DNA of 64,000 bases from Bacteroidota bacterium (GTDB lineage: Bacteria; Bacteroidota; Bacteroidia; Cytophagales; Cyclobacteriaceae): assembly GCA_016191555.1 (NCBI GenBank), contig JACPVX010000013.1, positions 28,281-92,280 of the forward strand. Reading direction: 5' to 3'. Position 1 is the first letter of the stretch, and each line of letters starts with the position of its first letter. The translations under genes and the position numbers were made by a program. The notes beneath the pieces are model-generated. The model saw only the letters and a program-made list of their open reading frames with translations. It was not told the DNA's origin and made no database searches. This document shows, piece after piece, positions 9,307 to 17,525 of this stretch.

Positions 9307-10455
9307 ATGAAGTCATCTATGATACTGTGGATTAATGTTTTGCTGACAGGGTTCCTTTTTAATTGTAGTCCAGCTGCTAAAGAAGAAGCGAAAGATGGTG
9401 GTTGGGATATTGTGCTTTCTGGCAAAGTAGGCTTTCCACAACAAGGTGAAATTTACATTCAGGAAATCCGTCAAGATGGAAAAGCTAAACGCGATACGAT
9501 CCAATTGCGAAAGGATTATTCATTCGCGAAGCGGTTGCATTTAACCGAAGCAGGATTCTACAATGTGAACTTTTACAATCGCCAAGCCATCAACATCATG
9601 CTATACAAGTCCAATGTTGAATTAAATGTCGATGGAAACAATCAACAAGGTTTTGTGCAAATCAAAGGTTCTCCCGATCATGATTTGATCAGCCAAGTGC
9701 AAATGATGATGAACCAATCGCAAGGCGGACCGGAGATGATGGCATTGCAAGCCGAATTTGAAAAAGCGGTAGCCGCCAATGACAATCAAAAAGTTGCCCT
9801 GTTACAAAACAAGGCAATGATGTTGGTGGAAAATGGCAAGGCCCAGTTGGTAGCTTTATTAAAACAACAACCTACCTCTTTAGCATTGTTCAACCTCTTG
9901 CAAGATCCCAATTTGTTGGATAAGGATAAAAACCTTGATTTGTTTGTGTCATCAGCCGAAAAATTTCAGAAAGACTGGCCTACATCACCTTTCACGAAAG
10001 AGTTAGTTGCCATGACGGAGAAAATGAAAATTACCGCTGTCGGACAATTAGCTCCCGAAATCGCCTTGCCCAATCCATCTGGTCAGATTGTAAAACTTTC
10101 ATCGTTGCGCGGAAAATATGTACTGATCGATTTTTGGGCGAAGTGGTGCGGCCCCTGTCGCAAAGAAAATCCAAACGTAGTGCGCGCATACAATCGATTC
10201 AAAAATAAGGGCTTTGAAGTGTACGGAGTTTCGTTAGATCGAAATAAGCAAGAGTGGATGCAAGCCATTCAGGAAGATGGCCTCGCGTGGACGCAAGTTT
10301 CTGATTTACAATATTTCAATTCGCAAGCAGCCCGCGACTACAATATTCAGGCAATTCCATTTTCAATTCTACTCGATAAAGAGGGAAAGATCATAGCGAA
10401 AAATTTGCGCGGAGCGGCTCTCGAACAAAAACTCGAGGAAGTCTTAGGCAAGTAA
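9307..10455 (+). CDS. TlpA-like thioredoxin-domain lipoprotein (DUF4369 N-terminus)
   Basis: A 382-residue periplasmic redox protein. The N-terminus is a lipoprotein signal with a plausible lipobox ending at Cys20 (FLFNC). Residues of about 30-130 form the DUF4369 beta-rich domain common in Bacteroidota, a helical linker follows, and the C-terminal thioredoxin fold carries the redox pair CGPC at about residues 281-284 in DFWAKWCGPCRKENP. The cis-proline site is QAIPFSILLD. Such proteins reduce disulfides in the periplasm, often for cytochrome c maturation or protection from oxidants. The partner is not visible. A terminator follows. Confidence 0.87.
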   Translation: MKSSMILWINVLLTGFLFNCSPAAKEEAKDGGWDIVLSGKVGFPQQGEIYIQEIRQDGKAKRDTIQLRKDYSFAKRLHLTEAGFYNVNFYNRQAINIMLYKSNVELNVDGNNQQGFVQIKGSPDHDLISQVQMMMNQSQGGPEMMALQAEFEKAVAANDNQKVALLQNKAMMLVENGKAQLVALLKQQPTSLALFNLLQDPNLLDKDKNLDLFVSSAEKFQKDWPTSPFTKELVAMTEKMKITAVGQLAPEIALPNPSGQIVKLSSLRGKYVLIDFWAKWCGPCRKENPNVVRAYNRFKNKGFEVYGVSLDRNKQEWMQAIQEDGLAWTQVSDLQYFNSQAARDYNIQAIPFSILLDKEGKIIAKNLRGAALEQKLEEVLGK

Positions 10456-10544
10456 GTTTTACTTTTTGATGTGTTTACCCTGACAATCCAAGGGATTCGT
10501 CAGTTTATAACACAACTTTAATTCTCTATTCATTATGTGGGTTG

Positions 10545-10576
10545 AAAAATTGCCCGACTAAGTCGGGCAATTTTTT
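10545..10576. terminator. Bidirectional intrinsic terminator
   Basis: TGCCCGACT and AGTCGGGCA pair around one or a few bases, with an A-run before and a T-run after. The stem lies between convergent genes (the TlpA-like lipoprotein and the M56 peptidase) and would work in both directions. Confidence 0.88.
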
Positions 10577-10582
10577 GTGATC

Positions 10583-12124
10583 CTACTTCGCTTTTTTGCC
10601 TACCGCCACTACTTCTTCCAATGAGTTGTCTACCCTTGAATCATCTGCTTTTTCTTCCGATCCATCTAACTTATAAACAATCGGCATCACCATTTTCATC
10701 CTTACAATTTTATCTTGATGAATTGCCGGACGCCATTTTGTATCCAGTTGTATTAAGGTTCGCATCGCTTCGGTATCTAACGCTTCATCTAAGCTCCTCA
10801 GTACTTTGTAATCCGTTGTGGATCCATCGGTATTGATCACAAACTCAATAAACACTTTTCCCTCTATTCCCTTCTGGCGGGCTTCCAATGGATACTTTAA
10901 TGTGTAGGCAATGTTGCGATAGAAATTGTCCATGCCAAATAGGGGAGCGGCCATTTCATCTACTTGTGAAAAAACAGCGGACTCGTCTTTAGGTAACGAT
11001 TTGATGCGTTCGTAGCGTTTGTTAAATTCCACAAAAACAAAACTACCATCTTCGGTTTGCGGAGATACGCTAACAGTTCCGAAGTCGGCTTGTTTCGAAT
11101 ATGCTTCTAATTTTTCATGGGTTTCCTCTCCGGATTTTAGAATGACGTAAGTACTGGATGGATTCCCTTTCTGTAATTCTGCCAGTTGTTTTTTAGCCTC
11201 AGCAGGAAGCTGTTCAACTTTAATACCACTGGTAGCGTTTTCCTTTATCTGATCGTGACATGCCACGGCTAAAAGAAAAATTGGAATGACCGTAAGCGTA
11301 TAAATTATTTTGCTCACGGGTATTTTACGTTTCAAAGTTTTCATCATAGAAATTCGTTTAATGGTTAAAGAATTGTGAAAATGGTTGGCGATAGGAAACT
11401 GAGCCGATTGTAACGCAACTTTCGCCAACAAGCTGCAATACTGTTCCACATCCGTATTTTCAACCGAGCGCGCATCGGCTTCAAATTCGTGAAGTTGAAC
11501 AAGTGCTTTTTTGTAAATCAGTAAGATCGGATTAAACCAACAAACAACATGGGCCATATTTACAAGAAGAATGTCGATAGTATGCCCCTGTTTGGCATGT
11601 GTAGATTCGTGTTCTAAAATCGCTTCTTTCTCTTGCAAATTGTACTGCTTGGCTCGTCCAATAAAAATGTAGTGGAAAAAGGAAAAAGTGGGCATCGCCT
11701 CATCGGATTCAACTACTTTAAAATTTCTCCAGGTATAAGCCAATTGCTTTGAAAAAAATCGATGCAAAGAAACAATTCTGATGACGAGGATAGCGAGGAA
11801 CAGACATGCACCTCCCCAATAGATCATTTCAAATACGGTTATAGTAGGCGGCACCTCACCCGTGTTAATTGAAGATTGCTCCGTGATGATTAATTCCGGC
11901 AGCCATTGAGTTGGTATTATTTGATCAACTTGGGGAATGACTTGAATAGGAGCTGCAATTGAAAATTGTAAAAGCGGAAATAGAAACGAACTGATAATGG
12001 CCAGTAGGAGATAGGCTCGCTTAAAGCCAAACTGATTTTCATTTCGCAGGCCAATCCAATATACAATCAGGAAGAGGCACAGCCCGATATTGCATGCCAG
12101 CAAATATTGAAGTAACGATTTCAT
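10583..12124 (-). CDS. BlaR1/M56-type membrane metallopeptidase with TonB-C domain
   Basis: This 513-residue membrane protein resembles BlaR1/MecR1. Its N-terminal half has about four hydrophobic helices and the zinc-peptidase motif HESTH at residues 172-176, with the later HEFEAD supplying a further ligand. A further hydrophobic segment (near residues 272-290) precedes a periplasmic region, and the C-terminus is a TonB-C-like domain (YPLEARQKGIEGKVFIEFV) instead of a penicillin-binding sensor. The gene overlaps blaI by four bases (ATGA). By analogy, a signal in the envelope triggers cleavage of the BlaI repressor; the ligand is unknown and a beta-lactam role is not implied. Confidence 0.88.
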   Translation of the reverse strand: MKSLLQYLLACNIGLCLFLIVYWIGLRNENQFGFKRAYLLLAIISSFLFPLLQFSIAAPIQVIPQVDQIIPTQWLPELIITEQSSINTGEVPPTITVFEMIYWGGACLFLAILVIRIVSLHRFFSKQLAYTWRNFKVVESDEAMPTFSFFHYIFIGRAKQYNLQEKEAILEHESTHAKQGHTIDILLVNMAHVVCWFNPILLIYKKALVQLHEFEADARSVENTDVEQYCSLLAKVALQSAQFPIANHFHNSLTIKRISMMKTLKRKIPVSKIIYTLTVIPIFLLAVACHDQIKENATSGIKVEQLPAEAKKQLAELQKGNPSSTYVILKSGEETHEKLEAYSKQADFGTVSVSPQTEDGSFVFVEFNKRYERIKSLPKDESAVFSQVDEMAAPLFGMDNFYRNIAYTLKYPLEARQKGIEGKVFIEFVINTDGSTTDYKVLRSLDEALDTEAMRTLIQLDTKWRPAIHQDKIVRMKMVMPIVYKLDGSEEKADDSRVDNSLEEVVAVGKKAK

Positions 12125-12501
12125 TTCTTTTGCTTTTTTAAGTTTTCTAATTCCTTCACCAACTGATCGATGTCTTGCACATCCATTTTATTTTCGGCTG
12201 CGAAAAAAGAAACCAAACTTTGAAACGAGCCACCGAAATACCCCGTCACCAAATTGTTTAAATAAAAATGCGTGTATTTCTCTTTAGCTATCAGAGGAAA
12301 GTACTCGTGTGTTTTTCCATACGCCTTATAACCGATGAATCCTTTCTTCTCTAAGATGCGGACAATCGTAGAAACTGTATTGTAAGCCGGTTTGGGATTC
12401 GGAAACTGCTCTACAATATCTTTTACGAAGGCTTTCTCCAGTTTCCATAAAATCTGCATGATCTGATCTTCGGCTTTCGTTAATTCTTTCATTTCTCGCA
12501 T
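12121..12501 (-). CDS. BlaI/MecI/CopY-family repressor
   Basis: A 126-residue winged-helix repressor. KELTKAEDQIMQILW begins the DNA-binding domain and PAYNTVSTIVRILEKKGFI is the recognition helix and wing; the C-terminal helices mediate dimerisation and contain the site cut in the BlaI system. An internal ATG three codons in (12492) is an alternative start. The gene is first in a two-gene operon with the M56 peptidase and lies directly behind a promoter that contains a perfect dyad, which supports autorepression. Confidence 0.92.
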   Translation of the reverse strand: MREMKELTKAEDQIMQILWKLEKAFVKDIVEQFPNPKPAYNTVSTIVRILEKKGFIGYKAYGKTHEYFPLIAKEKYTHFYLNNLVTGYFGGSFQSLVSFFAAENKMDVQDIDQLVKELENLKKQKK

Positions 12502-12542
12502 TATATGATGTGGTTTGCTACTCTTAACTAGTGATTACGTTG

Positions 12543-12573
12543 CAAAACTAAGTATTTAGTTATATAAAACAAA
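12543..12573 (-). promoter_or_regulatory. BlaI/M56 operon promoter with embedded operator dyad
   Basis: Read on the minus strand, TTTG (12573-12570) is followed after 19 bases by TAGTTTTG (12550-12543), an exact Bacteroidota TTTG-N19-TAnnTTTG promoter. A perfect dyad, AACTAA-GTAT-TTAGTT (12546-12561), overlaps the -7 element. A BlaI dimer bound here would block RNA polymerase. The elements are seen; the repression is inferred. Confidence 0.75.
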
Positions 12574-12610
12574 TTAAATTTATTTCCCATTAATAAAGAA
12601 TAGCTGATTG

Positions 12611-13264
12611 CTAATTAATTGTAAAACAATAGGATATAAGATTGGCACCCATCATTAGCGCCTGCTTCCGCTTTTCTTCCGGGTCGTTGTGTATGCGCTG
12701 GTCTTCCCAGCCATTACCCAAATCACACTCATATGAATAGAAAACTACTAGGCGCCCTTGATAGAAAATACCCAGACCTTGTGGTGGCTTGCTATCATGT
12801 TCGTGAATTTTAGGTAGACCTCCGGGAAAATTGAATTTCTGATGATAAATGGCATGTGTAAAGGGTATATCGACCAACTCAGCCTCTGGAAAAACCTTTT
12901 TTAGCTCTAAACGAATAAATTTATCTAGGCCATAATTGTCATCCACATGCAAAAAACCACCTCCAATCAAATACTTCCTCAAATTTGCTGCTTCATCCAT
13001 TGAAAAAACCACGTTTCCGTGGCCAGTCATATAAATATAAGCGTAATCAAAAAGGGCAGGACTATTTACTTCTACTACATCTTCTTCGGCTTCCAAATGA
13101 GTTCCTAACTCTTTATTGCAGAACGATATGAGATTTGGCAAGGCCGTTTTATTAGCATACCAATCACCCCCTCCGTTGTATTTTAATTTGGCAATTTTAA
13201 GTTGCCCAAATGATGCGATGGTTACAAAACAACATGAAATGGTAATACAGGCCAGTCTTCTCAT
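12611..13264 (-). CDS. DUF4159 exported protein
   Basis: A 217-residue protein with a signal peptide (cleavage near SFG, residue 20). The body matches DUF4159: YIYMTGHGNVVFS, the glycine-rich YLIGGGFLHVDDNYG, FTHAIYHQKF and the terminal GNGWEDQ region. The family has a class I glutamine-amidotransferase-like fold related to DUF4350 and is often found beside MoxR/VWA genes in Bacteroidota, but none are adjacent here. It probably works in the periplasm. Function unknown. Confidence 0.82.
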   Translation of the reverse strand: MRRLACITISCCFVTIASFGQLKIAKLKYNGGGDWYANKTALPNLISFCNKELGTHLEAEEDVVEVNSPALFDYAYIYMTGHGNVVFSMDEAANLRKYLIGGGFLHVDDNYGLDKFIRLELKKVFPEAELVDIPFTHAIYHQKFNFPGGLPKIHEHDSKPPQGLGIFYQGRLVVFYSYECDLGNGWEDQRIHNDPEEKRKQALMMGANLISYCFTIN

Positions 13265-13297
13265 AGTGAAAGAAACAATTAATTTTTCAATGAATTT

Positions 13298-13313
13298 AAA
13301 GTTTTGAAACTTT
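13298..13313. repeat. Short A/T-rich inverted repeat
   Basis: AAAGTTT and AAACTTT flank TG in the divergent gap between the DUF4159 gene and the lipoprotein gene. It may be an operator or chance; nothing else distinguishes it. Confidence 0.25.
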
Positions 13314-13373
13314 TTTTGTGTGTCATTAAACTATCAGAAAGCTTTTTACTCTAAGCAACAAAAAACAAAACCC

Positions 13374-14285
13374 ATGAAAACAACATCATTTATCAATTTG
13401 AAAAGCCTGTCAAGTTTAATGCTGGCTTTTGTACTGATTTTAGGTTCGTGTAACAAATCAGATGAAGTTACCTTTTCCACACAAGACAATCAATCTGTAA
13501 ACAATGATGCCGCGTTGGAATCGAGCCAAGAAGAAACAGTAGATATGGCAAGCTCGGTTTTAAATTCTGCAGACGCCATTACAGGCCGAGTGGAAGAAGA
13601 TAGCCGTGTATCATGTGCTTATATCATCAAAGATATAGGTCAGGAAAAGTCCAATGGAACTATAATTGTAAACTTTGATAAAACTGCCGCTGGTGCTGAT
13701 AACCCTGCTGGTTGTACTGATCCTAGAGGAAACGTTCGCAAAGGTTCGTTTACCATCACATGGTCGGGAGGTCGTTGGTTCTTAAGTGGATCAACACAGA
13801 CCATCACATTTAACAACTATAGCATCAATGGTCTTGTTATTTCAGGCAGCAGAACTATCACGAATGTAAGCACCCAAGAGTCGCCTTTAACTTGGAACAT
13901 TTCAGGGACGTTGACTACCACTTGGCCTGATAAAACAACTGCTACTCGTACAGTAAGTAGAACAAAGAAATGGGTAAGATCATCTACGATTGCAGATGAT
14001 AAGGTAATTATTTCTCAAACAGCAGGTGCTTTAGCTGCGGCAAGCGGAACAAATCGCTATGGCAAGTCGTATTCAGTGAAAATAACTACGCCTTTAGAAT
14101 ACAGCACTTCTTGTTTGTTGACTAATAAAGTCTACATCCCAGTAAAAGGTGTTAAAGAGGTCACCACGGATACAAAAGTGTACACGGTAGATTTTGGAGC
14201 TGGAACCTGTGATAATACCTACACCGTTACATTGAACGGCAAATCGAAAGAATTCACAGCTAAGAATGACAGTAGCAATGATTAA
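13374..14285 (+). CDS. Lipoprotein of unknown function
   Basis: This 303-residue protein starts at the ATG at 13374, because from there a lipoprotein signal runs to Cys26 in LILGSC. A frame open further upstream lacks a signal and is not chosen. After a low-complexity acidic linker, residues from about 75 form a beta-rich region with repeated Thr/Ser strands (TITWSGGRWFLSGS, SGTLTTTWPDKTTATRTVS). Two late cysteines (TSCLL, GTCDN) and one earlier pair (VSCAY, AGCTD) might form disulfides outside the cytoplasm. I recognise no family. A strong terminator follows, so the gene is monocistronic. Confidence 0.75.
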   Translation: MKTTSFINLKSLSSLMLAFVLILGSCNKSDEVTFSTQDNQSVNNDAALESSQEETVDMASSVLNSADAITGRVEEDSRVSCAYIIKDIGQEKSNGTIIVNFDKTAAGADNPAGCTDPRGNVRKGSFTITWSGGRWFLSGSTQTITFNNYSINGLVISGSRTITNVSTQESPLTWNISGTLTTTWPDKTTATRTVSRTKKWVRSSTIADDKVIISQTAGALAAASGTNRYGKSYSVKITTPLEYSTSCLLTNKVYIPVKGVKEVTTDTKVYTVDFGAGTCDNTYTVTLNGKSKEFTAKNDSSND

Positions 14286-14313
14286 GTTCTTCTGGATAAA
14301 CTAGTAAACAAAG

Positions 14314-14336
14314 ACCCGCTTTTTAGCGGGTTTTTT
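14314..14336 (+). terminator. Intrinsic terminator
   Basis: CCCGCT and AGCGGG pair across a T-rich loop and are followed by TTTTTT. It ends the lipoprotein transcript. Confidence 0.88.
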
Positions 14337-14397
14337 GTTTTTATAAAGCTTGAGATTCACAGTTGGGTTCTCTTTCTTTGCGAAACAGAATTCAGCT

Positions 14398-14947
14398 ATG
14401 CAACAATACTTGGAATTAATGCAGGAAATCCTTGAAAAAGGAGCTACCAAAACCGACCGGTGTTCTGTTCCATTGATTTTCCGGAAATTCGACCGATTCG
14501 AGCGAATTCGGCCGAAAACCAGATTCTCGCAGACATATTGTGAGTGCCTGGAATCCAGCCGAAGTAGATAACATGGCGCTTCCGCCTTGCCACGCACTTT
14601 TTCAATTCTATGTGGCTGATGGAAAATTATCCTGTCAATTGTATCAACGCTCTGCCGACTATTTTTTAGGCGTCCCATTCAATATTGCTAGCTACGCCCT
14701 TCTATTGCATATGTTTGCACAACAGTGCGATTTAGAAGCAGGAGAATTTGTTTGGACGGGTGGTGACGTGCATTTGTATTCCAACCATATCGAACAGGTT
14801 AAGCTCCAACTAAGCCGAACTCCCTATCCATTACCTCAACTGGTTATTAAACGCAGACCTCCTTCCATCTTTGAATATGAATTTGAAGATTTTGAAATCG
14901 TCAATTATCAAGCACATCCTTCCATTAAAGCGCCTATTGCTGTATGA
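14398..14947 (+). pseudogene. thyA: Thymidylate synthase, internally deleted and frameshifted
   Basis: The first 21 codons from the ATG at 14398 match the thymidylate synthase N-terminus (MQQYLELMQEILEKGATKTDR). From about 14516, in a different frame, [19 protein letters not shown] begins the last 143 residues of the enzyme, with catalytic Cys in LPPCHALFQ, the YQRSADYF arginine, FNIASYALL and the C-terminal IKAPIAV. About 99 codons between them are missing and replaced by roughly 55 bases that match nothing I know. The lost part holds the usual YG-QW region, so the gene cannot make a working enzyme. The hexamer AAAACC stands on both sides of the replaced stretch. This is either a real deletion or an assembly fault. 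Confidence 0.85.
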
Positions 14948-15678
14948 GACTTATCTTAATTTTTATTTGTGCGATCCTCCTAATGAGTTGCGAAACCAAG
15001 AGGAAGGATATTAAGTCGAAGAAAAAAGCAGACACAACGGATGGTTTTAAAAAGTACTATTATACCGATGGTAAAATAAAGACCGAGTTAACCATTTTGA
15101 AGGGCAAACGAAATGGATTGGCTCGAACGTACTACAAAAATGGAAAAGTAAGCCTTGAAATGAACTACGTTAATGGCAAGCGCGAGGGGCTCTCGAAACG
15201 CTACTTTGAAGATGGTACTCTTTATCAGGAGACCAATTATAAAGATGATAAAATAGAAGGGGAGAGGAAAAAGTACAAGGAAAATGGTTCGCTCATGTCT
15301 GTAGCCAGATTTGAAAAGGATCAACCTTGTTTAGGGTTAAGAGAAATTTTGTTGGATGGAACTCTAAAAGATAATTTCCCGAAAATTTTAGTTACTCCGG
15401 TTGATCGGTTGAAACGTGAGGGAGTCTACCAAATCAACCTTTCACTTACCGAATCAGCTCGATCTGTAAAATACTATATCGGAAATCTGTCTTCAACCGG
15501 ATGTATTACCAATAGCCTTATTGGCATTGAGACCAATAATAAGATAGGAACGATCAAGTACACGCTTCCTCCGGGTGGCTTTATGATGCAGGAGTTGAAT
15601 TTCGTGGCGGAAATAGAAACACGTATGGGAAACACTTACTTAGCCCAGAAAAAGTTTTATGTCTCTATAGAGAATTAA
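14944..15678 (+). CDS. MORN/YwqK-repeat lipoprotein
   Basis: A 244-residue lipoprotein: a short signal ends in LLMSC with the lipidated Cys at residue 16. Residues of about 35-115 hold four MORN-like repeats of the YwqK type, each with a tyrosine, NGK or DG turn and a polar strand ([40 protein letters not shown]). The remaining half is unrecognised. The ATG overlaps the stop of the damaged thyA gene (ATGA), so it was translationally coupled to it. Repeats of this type are structural; no enzymatic role can be assigned. Confidence 0.78.
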   Translation: MRLILIFICAILLMSCETKRKDIKSKKKADTTDGFKKYYYTDGKIKTELTILKGKRNGLARTYYKNGKVSLEMNYVNGKREGLSKRYFEDGTLYQETNYKDDKIEGERKKYKENGSLMSVARFEKDQPCLGLREILLDGTLKDNFPKILVTPVDRLKREGVYQINLSLTESARSVKYYIGNLSSTGCITNSLIGIETNNKIGTIKYTLPPGGFMMQELNFVAEIETRMGNTYLAQKKFYVSIEN

Positions 15679-17243
15679 TATCGGCTATTAATCATTTGCT
15701 GGCGCGTTCGTAATTCGTAATTATCGGGGGATAACTCCAGACCTTTTTCCAACAATTGCATTGCTTTGGCCTTTTGCCCTTTCTTGAAATAGTAGGAGCA
15801 TCCTGATGAATAGGCAGAGCCCACAATGGAAGGAACGAGATTGATATCTTTATTGGATTTTACCATTTCCTCAAAAACTGACTTATACTTTTCGGCTTCT
15901 GCTAAATTCCCTTTTTGGTAAGCTTCACCAAAAAGTAAAGCATAACTCATGGCAATCATCGAGTTGAAGTTGTTATTCTGTGATAGAACTGGATATTTTT
16001 TTCGATAGGCCTCCAGTGTGTCATATGCTTGCTTGGGGCTTCTTTCGTTTCGAAGCGAATTGGCAATAGAAGTAGTAAATATTCCGGCCAACTCGGTATT
16101 GTTAGGCTGAAACAACAACGCTTTTTCAAAAAAATTCTTAGCAGCAGAAAAACTTCCTTGATTGTAAAGAATCCGACCGTTCTCGAAGTAGTATAAATAG
16201 GAAATTTCATTGATGAGTTCTTGATCATGAAATCCGTTTGTCAGGATTTGAAAACATTCTTTGTAAAGCGTTTTATTGTTGTCTCGCCCCATTACCTCAT
16301 TTGTCAGATTTATAAATTCCCCTTGAATCATTTCTTTCGTAATGCCCTGATTTTTATAGCGAGATACCTTAGCAATCAATTCTGATTTTTCTTTCGGTTT
16401 TAACTTTACCTTTGTAATCAACTCAACACCAAATTGCATCAATAGGTATTCAGTTTTAGGTGCCGGATACAATAGGTTGGCTTTTTCCATTTGTTGATAC
16501 GCCCCCTGAATATCGTCTTTATCTCGTTTAAATAAGGCGTCATTACAATAGTGAATTCCAACTAATTGTTGAAGATTTAACTTCTCTCTCTTAAAGTAAT
16601 AGGCGTTGAAAAGTTCATCGGTAGATTTATTAGCTATTTCAGAATTGCCTATTATTTTTTGATTCTTTAAGGCCTCAACAAAACTCTGCTTAAATCGGTC
16701 ATCAAATACCACAAAGCCCTTTAGAGGAGAAGTACTTTCCACTAGAATATTCTCTGAATTTGGATAAGCAAGCAGATAAACGTGTGTCGGTTCTTCCTTT
16801 ACTTCATATTTGATGTCTAACTTTTCAAAAACGAGTGCATAAAGGGCTGATGCAGTTACGCAGTTATAGTTTCCATTGGTAAAAATTTCATGAAAGCGTA
16901 CCTCCTCTTCATATTTCTTAAAAAAGGTATTATGTACTTCGCTATAAATGGTTTTGATCTTTTTTTCATTCTTCTTCTTTGCAAGTCCGTCCGCCTGAAG
17001 CTTTTCTGCTATTGCGCTGATTCTTGATTCAATACGCTGAGTCGTTTCTGTCGTTGACGTGCTTGAAGTTGCGAGTAGAAGTGGAAGTAGTAGCCCCTGA
17101 TTTTTTGTTCGGACAAATTCTGAAAACGCCTCTTTTTCGTAAGCCGAGGTAAAGCGGAGGTCGCTCATTCTAACCAGTGAATCTTGGCTGAGAAGTGACT
17201 CAGTAGTGAAAATAAGGAAAATGAAAAAGAGTGATGATTTCAT
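15675..17243 (-). CDS. Exported transglutaminase-like / TPR protein
   Basis: The start at 17243 (ATG) gives a clean signal peptide ending near LLSQ at residue 20; a TTG seven codons upstream would spoil it. The N-terminal half carries a transglutaminase-like pattern: Cys128 in NYNCVTASALYAL, His154 in PTHVYLL and an acidic residue in ILVESTSP. The C-terminal half (about residues 220-520) is made of TPR helices such as YFENGRILYNQGSFSAAKNFF and GQKAKAMQLLEKGLELSPDN. The catalytic triad is plausible but the third residue is Glu rather than the usual Asp. The 3' ends of this gene and the MORN gene overlap by four bases. Confidence 0.7.
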   Translation of the reverse strand: MKSSLFFIFLIFTTESLLSQDSLVRMSDLRFTSAYEKEAFSEFVRTKNQGLLLPLLLATSSTSTTETTQRIESRISAIAEKLQADGLAKKKNEKKIKTIYSEVHNTFFKKYEEEVRFHEIFTNGNYNCVTASALYALVFEKLDIKYEVKEEPTHVYLLAYPNSENILVESTSPLKGFVVFDDRFKQSFVEALKNQKIIGNSEIANKSTDELFNAYYFKREKLNLQQLVGIHYCNDALFKRDKDDIQGAYQQMEKANLLYPAPKTEYLLMQFGVELITKVKLKPKEKSELIAKVSRYKNQGITKEMIQGEFINLTNEVMGRDNNKTLYKECFQILTNGFHDQELINEISYLYYFENGRILYNQGSFSAAKNFFEKALLFQPNNTELAGIFTTSIANSLRNERSPKQAYDTLEAYRKKYPVLSQNNNFNSMIAMSYALLFGEAYQKGNLAEAEKYKSVFEEMVKSNKDINLVPSIVGSAYSSGCSYYFKKGQKAKAMQLLEKGLELSPDNYELRTRQQMINSRY

Positions 17244-17433
17244 CGATTCGTTATTGGATCCCAAATTTATTTAAAACTGCGACAAGGGTTTAAGAAAGAT
17301 GAACTATAAATGCATGCGGAATTATATTGTCGAATAATTATAGAGAGGCTACCATTCATTGGCTGAGTGAGCCCAATTTTTTGGATGCAAAATGCCCCCG
17401 CATGGTTTTCTAATTTATTTGAAGCTAAAACCC

Positions 17434-17441
17434 TATTTTTG
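17434..17441 (+). promoter_or_regulatory. -7 element of sdaAB
   Basis: TATTTTTG matches TAnnTTTG exactly. Transcription would then begin about five to seven bases later, near 17447. No well-placed TTG is visible upstream. Confidence 0.5.
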
Positions 17442-17446
17442 CCGCT

Positions 17447-17511
17447 CGCAATAAATACCCGCTAAGGGTGTATAAATACCCAAAAAAGAAATCCTTTTCG
17501 GGTTTATTGCG
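17447..17511 (+). promoter_or_regulatory. Structured 5' leader of sdaAB
   Basis: CGCAATAAATACCC (17447-17460) can pair with GGGTTTATTGCG (17500-17511), leaving only a two-base bulge. Inside, TACCC and GGGT segments allow more than one hairpin. The outer stem begins at the predicted transcription start and closes 14 bases before the start codon. This is what a regulatory leader would look like, but I match it to no known riboswitch. Confidence 0.4.
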
Positions 17512-17525
17512 TTAGTTAACCGCGT

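Noticed and set aside
10583..12501. Beta-lactam resistance locus
   Set aside because: The BlaI/M56 pair resembles BlaI/BlaR1, but there is no beta-lactamase gene and no penicillin-binding sensor domain.
13298..13313. Short A/T dyad as an operator
   Set aside because: Kept only as a low-confidence repeat, since A/T-rich dyads of this length are expected by chance here.
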